Positions 1 through 12,237 of a stretch of DNA of 49,380 nucleotides are shown here, one piece after another. The stretch comes from Gemmatimonadota bacterium (GTDB taxonomy: Bacteria > Gemmatimonadota > Gemmatimonadetes > Gemmatimonadales > Gemmatimonadaceae). The stretch covers positions 1 to 49,380 of the forward strand of contig JAJPIM010000017.1 in NCBI GenBank assembly GCA_021324775.1, given 5' to 3'. A program made the translations under genes and the position numbers. The first letter of the stretch is position 1. Every line of letters begins with the position of its first letter. The notes under the pieces were generated by a model. It was not told where the DNA came from and did no database searches. It worked only from the letters and a program-made list of their open reading frames with translations.

Positions 1-493
1 CGTCACCAACCCGAACGGGTTGATGCGCCGCCCTCGTACGTGTGTCAGACGTCGCATGGTCTCATCCCTCGCGTCCTCCAATGGGTGAATGACAACATGG
101 GCGCCGCGCTCGCGGCGCCCGCTCCGATGGCGCGAGATCCTGTCCGGAATCCTGTCCGGAAGCCTGTCCGCGCCATCCCAGTCCCGAGCCCACCCCGGCC
201 ACGCAGAATGACAGCCCCGCTATGAGCGGCCGCTGAGTTCATGACCGTTCTCCGCCGCGGCGCATACGCGCGGCCGAAATGGGCAGTCTGGACAAATCCC
301 TGCACTTGCGGGCGACGATCTCATCGCCAGCGCCACCCAAATGTGGGTTTTCCCACTATTTGTCAAGACATTTGGTACAAACGGTATAACGAGGCGGCCG
401 GACGCATGCGCGCCCGGCCGCCTGTCTTAAGCAAACTCAGCCTTATCTGCTACATTATTGTAGAGTTCGCAGAGTCGTCTGCGACTGGGGACG
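1..493. other. Intergenic stretch downstream of the atp operon
   Basis: No convincing gene lies here. The short open frames on both strands are rich in Arg, Pro and Gly and match no family I know. Positions 139-174 hold three 12-bp tandem units (cctgtccggaat, cctgtccggaag, and a decayed third). A GC-rich hairpin at 392-423 is listed separately. The left edge may contain the tail of something outside the window. Confidence 0.5.
392..423 (-). terminator. Hairpin, possible atp operon terminator
   Basis: The 10-bp arms aggcggccgg (392-401) and ccggccgcct (414-423) pair perfectly around a 12-base loop. It lies about 70 bases beyond the atpC stop, which suits the end of the atp transcript. There is no T run on the minus-strand 3' side, so classic intrinsic termination is uncertain. 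Confidence 0.4.
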
Positions 494-3158
<2,665 letters not shown>

Positions 3159-3179
3159 GCCCTCTATCCCGGCCGGAGC

Positions 3180-4781
<1,602 letters not shown>

Positions 4782-4874
4782 AGTCAATCAGGGGGATCGG
4801 AGCAGCGGGGTGCGCACACGCCGCCGGCGCGGGGACGGTGCCGAGAGCCGGGCCCGTAAAAATCCCGGTACAGA

Positions 4875-4892
4875 TTGTGAAAAATATCACAA
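4875..4892 (-). promoter_or_regulatory. Perfect CRP-type dyad upstream of atpA
   Basis: Arms TTGTGA (4875-4880) and TCACAA (4887-4892) around six A/T bases form an exact TGTGA-N6-TCACA site as bound by CRP-family regulators. It is centred about 102 bases before the atpA start, in an AT-rich island within GC-rich spacer. On the minus strand its downstream arm contains TTCACA, a possible -35 element overlapping the site, but no clear -10 follows. Whether it activates or represses cannot be told. Confidence 0.65.
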
Positions 4893-4904
4893 GCTGCGGC
4901 GGCT

Positions 4905-4933
4905 TGGTAGGGGCCGGTCATGACCGGCCCGCC
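4905..4933. repeat. Palindromic intergenic repeat, copy 1
   Basis: The word tggtag is followed by a perfect 20-bp palindrome at 4911-4930 (gggccggtca and its complement). The same tggtag-gggccggtc unit recurs at 21705-21729 and, degraded, at 36211-36236, and a partial copy lies at 36072-36090. All are intergenic, like REP elements. Confidence 0.7.
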
Positions 4934-4993
4934 GCTCTTCGCCTTCCAAGGGTCATCTCCGCAGACGAACCCGTGCTTCACCCAAAACACCAA

Positions 4994-5019
4994 GGGCCAG
5001 CCCCGCCCGGGACTGGCCC
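4994..5019 (-). terminator. Probable intrinsic terminator of susC-susD
   Basis: Arms gggccag (4994-5000) and ctggccc (5013-5019) flank a GC-rich loop just beyond the SusD stop. On the minus strand the stem is followed by a T-rich stretch (ttggtgttttgg), as expected of an intrinsic terminator. Confidence 0.6.
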
Positions 5020-5043
5020 CCAGTGCTGGTTCACCCTGCCCTA

Positions 5044-6480
5044 TTATGCCTTCCGGTCCGTGCACCCGTGGAAGTTGGGATTGTTCTGCTCATCCTCGGA
5101 GACCGGGAAGTCCACGTCCGAACTGTACGACAACCCGATCGCGGTCGGATTGACCGACGGGAACACGGTCGCCTGATCCCGCCCGTACTGCCGCACGAGC
5201 CGGCGCATGTCCTCCATGCGATGGCCCGTGAGAAACAGCCAGAACGCGCGCTCGCGGAACATGACGTCGATCCGCATGTCCGCTGGCGCCAACGTCGTGG
5301 AATCCGCTGTGAGCGGCGGTATGCCAGCGCCGCCACGGAGACCGTTGAGGATGCCGGCCCAACCGCCGACATTCCCCGCCTTGAGATCTGCCTCGGCGAT
5401 GATGAGTTGTGCTTCCAGCCCGCTCGCCAGAACCGTGTTCGAGCCGGGCTGAAAATAGATCTCTTGCTCGACCCAATCGGGGCCGAAGCCGATCGCGCCC
5501 GGCTGGCCGGTGTCGATCGTCAGCACGCGTGGATCATTCCCGGACACGAAGTCGAGACCCGTCCCGCCGTCGAAATCTCCGACACCGAAGAAGTTGCCGG
5601 CGACGTTGTAGTTCCAGATCCCGTTGAACTGGATCGGATTGTTCGTCGAGTTCTCGACTATGTACTGGAAACCCGGCGGTACGCCCGCCGCCACCGCGGC
5701 AGCCGACGCGTAGTCGTTGGAATCCATAAGCGCCCGGGCCTGGCCGACCCGAGCGAGATAGATCACCTCGCTGTCGATGGCCGTCGAATTGCCCGCCGCG
5801 TTGTCCGCCGCCACGGCCGCCGCACCCAGCGTCTCCGCCGAGTCGAACTTGGCGAGCGCGATACGGCGAATGTCGGGACGCGACAGCGGCAATCCGTACG
5901 TGATTTTGCCGTTCGTGGTGTTGATGGTGCTGAACGGCACGCCGTCGCAGTAGTACTCCGCGAACATCAGATAGCTGTACCCAGCGTAGTCGAGCACCCG
6001 CGGCCAGATCGGGTTGGTCGGGTCGAACTTCGCATAGCCGGCCGACGCCTGATCCGCCGCGGCCCGCGCCGATGACAGGTCGGCGAACGTCCCCTTGAGC
6101 GAGACGTTGCTCGGCAGCGTGTTCCGGGCGTCGACCTGCTGCCGCGTGGGGAAGGACTCGATGTCGATCAACTCGTCGGTCAGCAGCCCCGTCATGTTGA
6201 TCTGCCCTTCGTGGCCGTTGTTGGCCTCGTCCCCGGCGCCGCTGTAAGCCACCTGGAACGTTTGCACCGCGCCCGCGAACAGGAACGGCAATCCGGCCTT
6301 CGAGTTGACGTCCGAAGGCGGTACCGAATCCGGGTCGTGGACGGTCGTGAGATTGTTCGGGTCGCACGCCGCTACCACGGCTGTGGCCACCACGAGCACG
6401 GCGGTGGACACGCGGAGCCAGGGCGCCCGCGATGCGCTGGGCTTAAGCATCGATGAGTACCGGTGTGTGTGTAGGCGCAT
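5044..6480 (-). CDS. SusD/RagB-family outer-membrane lipoprotein
   Basis: Surface-exposed nutrient-binding partner of the SusC channel encoded just upstream. It has 478 residues, within the family range. The N-terminus carries a lipoprotein signal (STAVLVVATAVVAAC) with the lipid-modified Cys at 39. An internal ATG at 6450 would give a more usual 28-residue signal, so the true start may be there. The body is rich in Ala, Asp and Asn with TPR-like helical character, and the C-terminal FREREFWLF-like motif is seen as FRERAFWLFLTGHRMEDMRR, which is typical of SusD. It begins 3 bases after the SusC stop, so they are co-transcribed. The substrate cannot be read from the sequence. Confidence 0.9.
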   Translation of the reverse strand: MRLHTHRYSSMLKPSASRAPWLRVSTAVLVVATAVVAACDPNNLTTVHDPDSVPPSDVNSKAGLPFLFAGAVQTFQVAYSGAGDEANNGHEGQINMTGLLTDELIDIESFPTRQQVDARNTLPSNVSLKGTFADLSSARAAADQASAGYAKFDPTNPIWPRVLDYAGYSYLMFAEYYCDGVPFSTINTTNGKITYGLPLSRPDIRRIALAKFDSAETLGAAAVAADNAAGNSTAIDSEVIYLARVGQARALMDSNDYASAAAVAAGVPPGFQYIVENSTNNPIQFNGIWNYNVAGNFFGVGDFDGGTGLDFVSGNDPRVLTIDTGQPGAIGFGPDWVEQEIYFQPGSNTVLASGLEAQLIIAEADLKAGNVGGWAGILNGLRGGAGIPPLTADSTTLAPADMRIDVMFRERAFWLFLTGHRMEDMRRLVRQYGRDQATVFPSVNPTAIGLSYSSDVDFPVSEDEQNNPNFHGCTDRKA

Positions 6481-6483
6481 GGC

Positions 6484-9400
6484 TCAGAACGTGATGTCGA
6501 CGCGCCCGGTCCAGTAGCGGACCGGTGGCTGGGAAAAGAACTCGGAATCGGTGAAATCCGTGTCCGACGTATTGATCTCCGGATCGATGCCCTTGTAGGG
6601 CGTCCAGACATGCAGGTTGCGCCCGGACACGCTGACACGGAGCGCGGCAATGCGCAGCCGCTGCAAGACGACGTTCGGTGCGTCGAGCGCGAACGTCAGC
6701 TCGCGAAATTTCCAGAACTCGGCGTCCTGAATGAAGTAGGCATCGCTCAGGCCGTCGACCGCGGCCAAACTCCCGGCCTGCTGCGCCAGCGGGGCATGCT
6801 TGTCGTACAGCCCCTGGCAGAGCAGGAACGAGCACCGGAACTCCTCGGTCTCGTCGAAAATGTTGTTGCCGTCACGATGGTCGAATTGCGCGGTTACGTG
6901 AAACAGCCGGAAGAACGTGGCGGTCGGCGTGATCGTGACTTCGGTGGGCGGCATCACTGCACCCACGTATGACTGCGTGCTGCTGGCGTTGATTTCGTCG
7001 GACGTGATGATGCCGTCGTGGTTCGCGTCCGAGTACGTGTAATGCTGGGCGAAGTAGCCGCCCATCGGCAATCCCGGCTGGAACCGCTGGATCTCGCCAG
7101 CCAATCCCGCGTCGAAGGGGATGAATCCGAGCGGCACGGCGCTGCCGAGTGTCACCAGCTTGTTGTTGTTGATCGAACCGGTCGCTGCCAGGTCGAGGGT
7201 GAACGGCCGCGACTTCACGATCGTTCCACTGACGCCGGCCTCGAAGCCCTTGTTGGTCGTCTCACCGATATTCACGAACCGGGTCGGCGACAGGCCGCCC
7301 GGAAGCCCGCTGATCGACGGCGCCAGCGTGGCCTGCACGAGCGCACTGTGCGTCGTCTTGTTGTAGTAGGTGGCCGTGACGTTGATCCGGTCGCTGAACA
7401 GCCCGGCATCGAATCCGCCTTCCGCCTCGACCGAACGCTCAGGCACGAGCGGCGCACCCGTGCCGGCGAGCACCGCACCGCCGCCGTCCTGCCCATCGAT
7501 GCGCACCGGACGGGCATCGAAGAAGACCGCGGCCTGGCGAAAATCCGGTATCTGGCCGGCAACACCGACCGCCGTCCGCAACCGGAGTGAGCTCAGCACC
7601 GACGTCTTCGGAAACCACGGCTCTTCGCCGATGACCCATGACAGGCTGCCCGACGGGTACGTCGTCGTGGGGGTTGGCTCATCGAGGATCCCCGTGGCCT
7701 CGTGCCGGAGGGTCCCGGTCAGGAAGATCCGATCGTTGAGGGAGAACTCCTGCTGGCCATACACCGCGACCGTCGGTTGGTCGGTGTTCGCCTCCGTCGT
7801 GGTGAATTGCGACGACAGCCCCGCCAGGCTCGTAGTCGTACCGACGAGCCCTACACCCGACGCCGGAAAGGCCTTGGTGGCTTGGTCGGTGTACTGCGCG
7901 CCGACGGTAGACTTGGCCGCGATCTGTCTCGAAAGAGGGTAACTCGCGGTCGCGGTCGCGCTCGTCGAGTAGGTCCACACCTGCGCGGGGTCGGCCGTTA
8001 TGAACCCGAGCGCCGTCAGCGGACCGTTGTTCACCAGCACGTTGGCCGGCAGAATGCTGTTGTCGAGGCGGTTCAGGAAATCGACTCCGCCCTGTACTGT
8101 CCCCGTGAGCCACGGCAGCACGCGCCATGTGCCGGTCGCGCCCGTCGTATACCGCTCGGTGTTCTGGAGTGTCTGATACTGCGCGATAATGTTCGGTGTG
8201 ATGCCTTCGAAATATCCGTGCTGCGAATCGTTGTAGGCCGAGCCCAGCAGCCCGAGCCCGAGCACCCCGAAGAACGAGTTGTCGTTCTGCGGCAAGCTGA
8301 GGCGTCCCTGCAGGTATGTCGCGTTCAGGCTGACGTCGATCGTGGACGTCGGATGAGCTGTCACAGTGGCGTGCGCGGTGCCCCGCCGATTCACGTTGTT
8401 CGCGTAGACGCCCTGCTCGCGGTAATAGTCGCCGCTCAGGAAATATTGCGCGGCATCCGTTCCGCCGGACACCGACCCGCCGTACGAATCGCGATAGCCG
8501 TTCACGAACGGCGTGATCGCCTGCAGCGGATTGAAGGTGTTGACACCCGAGGTTGCAGTGCACAGTCCGGTGTGCTGGTCATCCAGCGTGCACCCGGTGC
8601 CGATCGACGGCGGTCCCCCGGGGTTGAAGTTGCCCATGATGTCATAGTTGGGCTGAAACGTCGTGTAGTCTCTCACCGAGCCGTACTCGGCGTGCGACGT
8701 CCACCGCGTGTGTCCGGCGACACCGTGCTTTGTCGTGACGTAGATCACGCCGTTCGCCCCCGCCGCGCCGTACAGCGCCGCGCCGGCCGGCCCCTTCACG
8801 ACTTCGATCGTCTCGATGTCGTTGGGGTCGATGTCGTCGAACCGGCTCGGGCCCTGCCCGCCGGTGTTGTTCGCAGCGTCGCCACCGGCCCCGCCAAGTG
8901 CAGCCAGGACCGACGACTCCGTGTTGTCGGCCCGAACCCCGTCGATGATCAGGAGTGGCGCGTTGGCGAGTGAGATGCTGTTGGCACCGCGGATGCGGAT
9001 TTGTGAGCCGCCGCCCGTCGTGCCGGTCGCCTGCTGGACCTGCACCCCCGGCGCGCGCCCAGAAAGAGCGTCCGAGAAATTCGCGATCGCGGCGGGCGGC
9101 ACCGAGTCCGCGGCGATGTTGTTGACGAGGTTGCCGGACTCGCGGGAGCGCTCTGTCTCTCCGGTCGCTTCGACGACCACTTCGCTCAACGTCGTCGCCG
9201 CGGCCGCCAGTGCGAAGTCGGCGGTCGCCGTGCCGCCGTCCGTGACGGTCACGATCAGCGCAGCGGATTCCTTGTAGCCGACCCGCTGTGCCACCAGCGA
9301 GACCGTTCCCACGCGCACGCCGCCGATCCGGTACGTCCCGTTGTCGCGGGACAGCGTCCCCTGGGTCGAACCGAGTATTCGGATCTGCACATCGGAAATC

Positions 9401-9561
9401 GGCGTGTGCGTCGCCGCATCGGTGATCGTGCCGGTGATCGCACCCTGCCCGTTCCCCTGTGCCCGGGCGAACACCGCCACGACCGGAAGCAGAGCGGTCG
9501 CGAACGCGACCACTCTGAGCGTTGGTCGTGGCGGGCCCAGCCATAGACGAAAATCATGCAT
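6484..9561 (-). CDS. SusC/RagA-family TonB-dependent outer-membrane receptor
   Basis: Energised importer of glycans, peptides or chelates across the outer membrane, working with the downstream SusD lipoprotein. From the ATG at 9561 (MHDFRLWLGPP) it has 1025 residues. A GGGGGG stretch lies about 8 bases before this codon, and the reading frame upstream of it looks like untranslated leader. Order of parts: signal peptide (VVAFATALLPVVAVFARAQG), carboxypeptidase-regulatory-like domain (ITGTITDAATHTPISDV, then GTYRIGGV), plug domain (IRIRGANSISLANAPLLIID, IETIEVVKGPAGAALYG) and a beta-barrel ending in WTGRVDITF, with the terminal Phe wanted for outer-membrane assembly. Substrate unknown. Confidence 0.93.
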   Translation of the reverse strand: MHDFRLWLGPPRPTLRVVAFATALLPVVAVFARAQGNGQGAITGTITDAATHTPISDVQIRILGSTQGTLSRDNGTYRIGGVRVGTVSLVAQRVGYKESAALIVTVTDGGTATADFALAAAATTLSEVVVEATGETERSRESGNLVNNIAADSVPPAAIANFSDALSGRAPGVQVQQATGTTGGGSQIRIRGANSISLANAPLLIIDGVRADNTESSVLAALGGAGGDAANNTGGQGPSRFDDIDPNDIETIEVVKGPAGAALYGAAGANGVIYVTTKHGVAGHTRWTSHAEYGSVRDYTTFQPNYDIMGNFNPGGPPSIGTGCTLDDQHTGLCTATSGVNTFNPLQAITPFVNGYRDSYGGSVSGGTDAAQYFLSGDYYREQGVYANNVNRRGTAHATVTAHPTSTIDVSLNATYLQGRLSLPQNDNSFFGVLGLGLLGSAYNDSQHGYFEGITPNIIAQYQTLQNTERYTTGATGTWRVLPWLTGTVQGGVDFLNRLDNSILPANVLVNNGPLTALGFITADPAQVWTYSTSATATASYPLSRQIAAKSTVGAQYTDQATKAFPASGVGLVGTTTSLAGLSSQFTTTEANTDQPTVAVYGQQEFSLNDRIFLTGTLRHEATGILDEPTPTTTYPSGSLSWVIGEEPWFPKTSVLSSLRLRTAVGVAGQIPDFRQAAVFFDARPVRIDGQDGGGAVLAGTGAPLVPERSVEAEGGFDAGLFSDRINVTATYYNKTTHSALVQATLAPSISGLPGGLSPTRFVNIGETTNKGFEAGVSGTIVKSRPFTLDLAATGSINNNKLVTLGSAVPLGFIPFDAGLAGEIQRFQPGLPMGGYFAQHYTYSDANHDGIITSDEINASSTQSYVGAVMPPTEVTITPTATFFRLFHVTAQFDHRDGNNIFDETEEFRCSFLLCQGLYDKHAPLAQQAGSLAAVDGLSDAYFIQDAEFWKFRELTFALDAPNVVLQRLRIAALRVSVSGRNLHVWTPYKGIDPEINTSDTDFTDSEFFSQPPVRYWTGRVDITF

Positions 9562-9760
9562 ATGCTGCCCCCCGCGTTGTCTGTTCGGCGGCGCCGCCAT
9601 GGCCGGTGTGGCCCGATGGCCAGCGCTCCGCCAGATCACGTGACGAGTCGGCCGGTGGCTCGAACGATTCGCATTGCCCGGTCGTTCCCGGCAATTCCCG
9701 CGTCGTCCTCCGTCCGCTACGCGACGCCACAACGGTAGCGTCGTCGTCACGCCCACACCA

Positions 9761-9787
9761 TATGCCAAAGAGAGCCGCGCACGTCAA
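9761..9787 (-). promoter_or_regulatory. Weak candidate promoter for susC
   Basis: On the minus strand TTGACG (9782-9787) stands 18-19 bases before an ATATGG/TATGGT hexamer. It lies between the AraC-type gene and susC, at a sensible distance from the susC start. The spacing is long and the -10 match is modest. Confidence 0.3.
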
Positions 9788-9828
9788 GCGAAAAACGCAC
9801 GCCGCACCGACTTCGCACATACGGATCT

Positions 9829-10722
9829 CTATGATGCCCCGCGCGGGGGACGATTCGCCGGCCGGCCGTGGGCTCGGCTCGATAGACGAGCAGTGCCCCG
9901 AGGTACAGTTCGCCCCACAGCCCGGCTCCGTCCCCTGCTGCCCGCAAAACGGCCGATGAGATCCACGGCACGCAGCCGGGCCAGTGATGCGGGCCGCAGG
10001 CCCAACACACGCTGTGTCGTGCTCGACAGGTGCGACGGGGACGCGAAGCACAGCACTTTCGCGACGTCGCGCATGTCGTACCCGGGGTTCTTCGCCAGCT
10101 CCGCCGCGGCCACCAGCCGCACGAGATCGATCACGCGCTTGAGGTTGGGCGCATGGGTCGTCGAAAACGCACGGCTGAGGTGCTCCCGCGTGACACCCAC
10201 GACGCGCGCCACCGCGTTCGTCCTGACCGGAAGTCCCGCGTGAGAGATGACGCAGTTCCACGTCGTGCGCTGCAACGCGGTCGCCAGCGCGAGACCCGCC
10301 GGCGGCTCACGGAGCGCCGCGACGAACCGCGCGTGAAAGGTGAGCGGCAGCACCAACCCGCGTACCGCCTCGTCATCCACCGTCTCGACGAGTACGTCGG
10401 CGAAGTCGAGGGCCGCACACCGCGCGAGGGTCGCCCCGTCCGCCGATCGCAGCGGCGTCACGCCGAAGAATGGCGCGCTCGGAAACTCGCGCGCGCAAGC
10501 GGCCGCCGACCACGCATCATCGGAAGGCGAGCCGAGGTCGATCAGCGCCGCGTCAATGAGCCCCGCGTGAAATGTCTGCGCCAGCTCGGCGGCCGTGCGC
10601 ACGATCACCACCCGCGCGCGTCGTCGCGGAAATGCCGCCCGCGCCAACGCTCGCACCCGCTCCCGCGGCGCGTATACCGCGATGCAGGGAAGCGCCGCCG
10701 CTGTGCCGGCTGGTCCGGGCAT
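9829..10722 (-). CDS. AraC-type transcriptional regulator with receiver-like N-terminus
   Basis: DNA-binding regulator of 297 residues. The C-terminal half has two helix-turn-helix units of AraC type: VARVVGVTREHLSRAF and, after a linker, MRDVAKVLCFASPSHLSS with the family signature ending in VLGLRPASL. The N-terminal 130 residues have alternating hydrophobic strands (IAVYAPRERV, ARVVIVRTAAEL, DAALIDL) like a degenerate response-regulator fold without an obvious phosphorylation triad. About 40 Arg/Ser/Gly-rich residues follow the DNA-binding domain. It starts 3 bases after the Nudix stop, so it belongs to the ATPase-Nudix-regulator operon. Its position just upstream of susC allows control of that locus, but this is inference. 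Confidence 0.75.
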   Translation of the reverse strand: MPGPAGTAAALPCIAVYAPRERVRALARAAFPRRRARVVIVRTAAELAQTFHAGLIDAALIDLGSPSDDAWSAAACAREFPSAPFFGVTPLRSADGATLARCAALDFADVLVETVDDEAVRGLVLPLTFHARFVAALREPPAGLALATALQRTTWNCVISHAGLPVRTNAVARVVGVTREHLSRAFSTTHAPNLKRVIDLVRLVAAAELAKNPGYDMRDVAKVLCFASPSHLSSTTQRVLGLRPASLARLRAVDLIGRFAGSRGRSRAVGRTVPRGTARLSSRAHGRPANRPPRGAS

Positions 10723-10725
10723 ACG

Positions 10726-11295
10726 TCACGCCGCGGGCTCGGAGACCATCGCCCTGGCGCGTGTCAGCACGCGGCGGGCGTTCTCATACGAGATGCGCTT
10801 GGCGGCGTCGCCGAACGTCGCCCACACACACGCGGTGATCCCCTCGGCACGTTGCGGCACGGTGTCGGTGGGCGCACCCGGCTCCAGCTCCATCAAATAG
10901 AAGTCGCAGACTTTGTGGATCAGACGCCCCCGGAACCGGAAATACCAATCGATGGTGTCGATCGCCGCCCGGACTTCGAGACCCCGCAACCCGGTCTCCT
11001 CCTCCACCTCGCGACGCGCCGCCGCCACCGGCCGCTCACCACGTTCGACGTGGCCCTTCGGAAATCCCCAGTTCTCGTAGCTGTCGCAGATGAGCAGGAA
11101 GAGCGGTACGTGCGTGTCCGCGTCCCGGCGAACGACTACCCCCCCGGCCGAACGCTCCTGGCGGACGCGGGCCTTCGGACGCGTCGCCGCAGATGCCGCC
11201 GCCGTCGTGCCGGCACGCGCGTCTGCGCTCACCCCTGGCGTCGCGCGATCGGGCCGGCCCGGTCGCGAGGATTTTCTCGATGGCCGTTTGCTCAC
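10726..11295 (-). CDS. Nudix hydrolase
   Basis: Cytoplasmic pyrophosphohydrolase of 189 residues. The Nudix box GHVERGERPVAAARR-EVEEETGL fits G-x5-E-x7-RE-x2-EE-x-G exactly, so metal-dependent catalysis should be intact. It is preceded by a strand GGVVVRRD and followed by WYFRFRGRLIHKVCDFYLME, a layout common in bis-nucleoside tetraphosphatase-like members. About 45 N-terminal residues are Arg/Ala/Ser-rich and probably disordered, and a later start is possible. The gene overlaps the upstream ABC ATPase by 4 bases and is followed 3 bases later by the AraC-type gene. The exact substrate cannot be assigned. Confidence 0.88.
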   Translation of the reverse strand: MSKRPSRKSSRPGRPDRATPGVSADARAGTTAAASAATRPKARVRQERSAGGVVVRRDADTHVPLFLLICDSYENWGFPKGHVERGERPVAAARREVEEETGLRGLEVRAAIDTIDWYFRFRGRLIHKVCDFYLMELEPGAPTDTVPQRAEGITACVWATFGDAAKRISYENARRVLTRARAMVSEPAA

Positions 11296-12044
11296 GAGGG
11301 CGACGATGCCGCGGCGAGCGACGCGCGCCCCTCGATGAACTGCGTGACGACAGGGTCGGCGCTGTGCTTGATCTCCGCGACCGTGCCCACCTGCCGGATG
11401 CGCCCTTCGTACAGCATACCGATGCGGTTCGCGACGGTATACGCACTACGCATGTCGTGCGTGATGACGATGCCGGTCACGCCGAGCTGGCGCTGCATGC
11501 GCAGCATGAGATCGTCGATCACGGCGCTCGTCACGGGATCGAGACCCGTGGTGGGCTCGTCGTAGAGGATGTACTTGGGGCGGAGCGCGATCGCCCGCGC
11601 GATGCCCACCCGCTTGCGCATGCCGCCCGACAGCTCTGCCGGGAATACCGGCGCCACGTCCGGCAGATCGACGAGATCGAGCGCCTCGTGTACACGCTCG
11701 GCGATCGCGGACTCCGAGAGGTCCGTCTGCTTGCGAAGTCCCATGGCGACGTTCGCGCCGATGGAGAGCGAATCGAAGAGCGCGGCGAATTGGAAGACGT
11801 ACGCGATTCGCGCCCTCAGTTTGTACAGTTCCCGCCGCGCCAGCGTCGGAACGTTGATCCCATCGACGATCACGTCACCGGAATCAGGCTCGAGCAACCC
11901 GACGATGTGCTTGATGGCCACGGACTTGCCGCTGCCGGAAAAGCCGATGATCGCCATGGTCTCCCCTTCCATGACGTCGAGGGAGAACCCCTTGAGCACG
12001 TGCTTGTTGCCGAAGGACTTGTAGACGTCGCGCAGGGAGATCAT
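11292..12044 (-). CDS. ABC transporter ATPase, MlaF/Mkl type
   Basis: Nucleotide-binding subunit that powers a membrane lipid transporter of the Mla type. It has 250 residues from the ATG at 12044 (MISLRDVYKSFG); 16 more in-frame codons upstream look like leader. Walker A is GFSGSGKS, the signature LSGGMRKRVGIARA carries the MRKR variant typical of MlaF, Walker B is YILYDEPTTGLDP, and the switch His is in VITHD. No MlaE permease, MlaD substrate-binding protein or MlaC lies beside it; they must be elsewhere if the system is complete. The gene overlaps the Nudix start by 4 bases. Confidence 0.88.
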   Translation of the reverse strand: MISLRDVYKSFGNKHVLKGFSLDVMEGETMAIIGFSGSGKSVAIKHIVGLLEPDSGDVIVDGINVPTLARRELYKLRARIAYVFQFAALFDSLSIGANVAMGLRKQTDLSESAIAERVHEALDLVDLPDVAPVFPAELSGGMRKRVGIARAIALRPKYILYDEPTTGLDPVTSAVIDDLMLRMQRQLGVTGIVITHDMRSAYTVANRIGMLYEGRIRQVGTVAEIKHSADPVVTQFIEGRASLAAASSPS

Positions 12045-12129
12045 GGAAACGGGCGAGTGGCGATAACGGCTGGCGACAGGCAACGTGGCCAAAGGGCCGG
12101 TCGCAGTGTAGTGCAGCCGGCCCCGGGAG

Positions 12130-12149
12130 ACAAACCTCTGGCGGTTTGT
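12130..12149 (-). terminator. Hairpin between sigma factor and ABC ATPase genes
   Basis: Arms acaaacc (12130-12136) and ggtttgt (12143-12149) pair around six bases, 90 bases downstream of the sigma factor stop. No T run follows on the minus strand. The surrounding 12095-12195 also has a gggccggtcgc/gcgacc-ggcccc pair that resembles the palindromic repeat family. Confidence 0.35.
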
Positions 12150-12237
12150 GCGTGGTTAGTGCGCGCCGGGACGGCCTCGCGACCGACCGGCCCCGTACCG
12201 CCGCGCGAGCGCGGACTATTAAATGAATGTGCCGTCG

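Noticed and set aside
10030-11565. Long plus-strand open frame of 511 codons
   Set aside because: It runs antisense across the AraC-type, Nudix and ABC ATPase genes, whose minus-strand motifs are unmistakable. The product is Arg-rich without any domain.
12095-12195. Fourth full copy of the palindromic repeat near the sigma factor gene
   Set aside because: Only the words gggccggtcgc and ggcccc are shared; the tggtag lead and the contiguous palindrome are missing, so chance in GC-rich DNA is possible.
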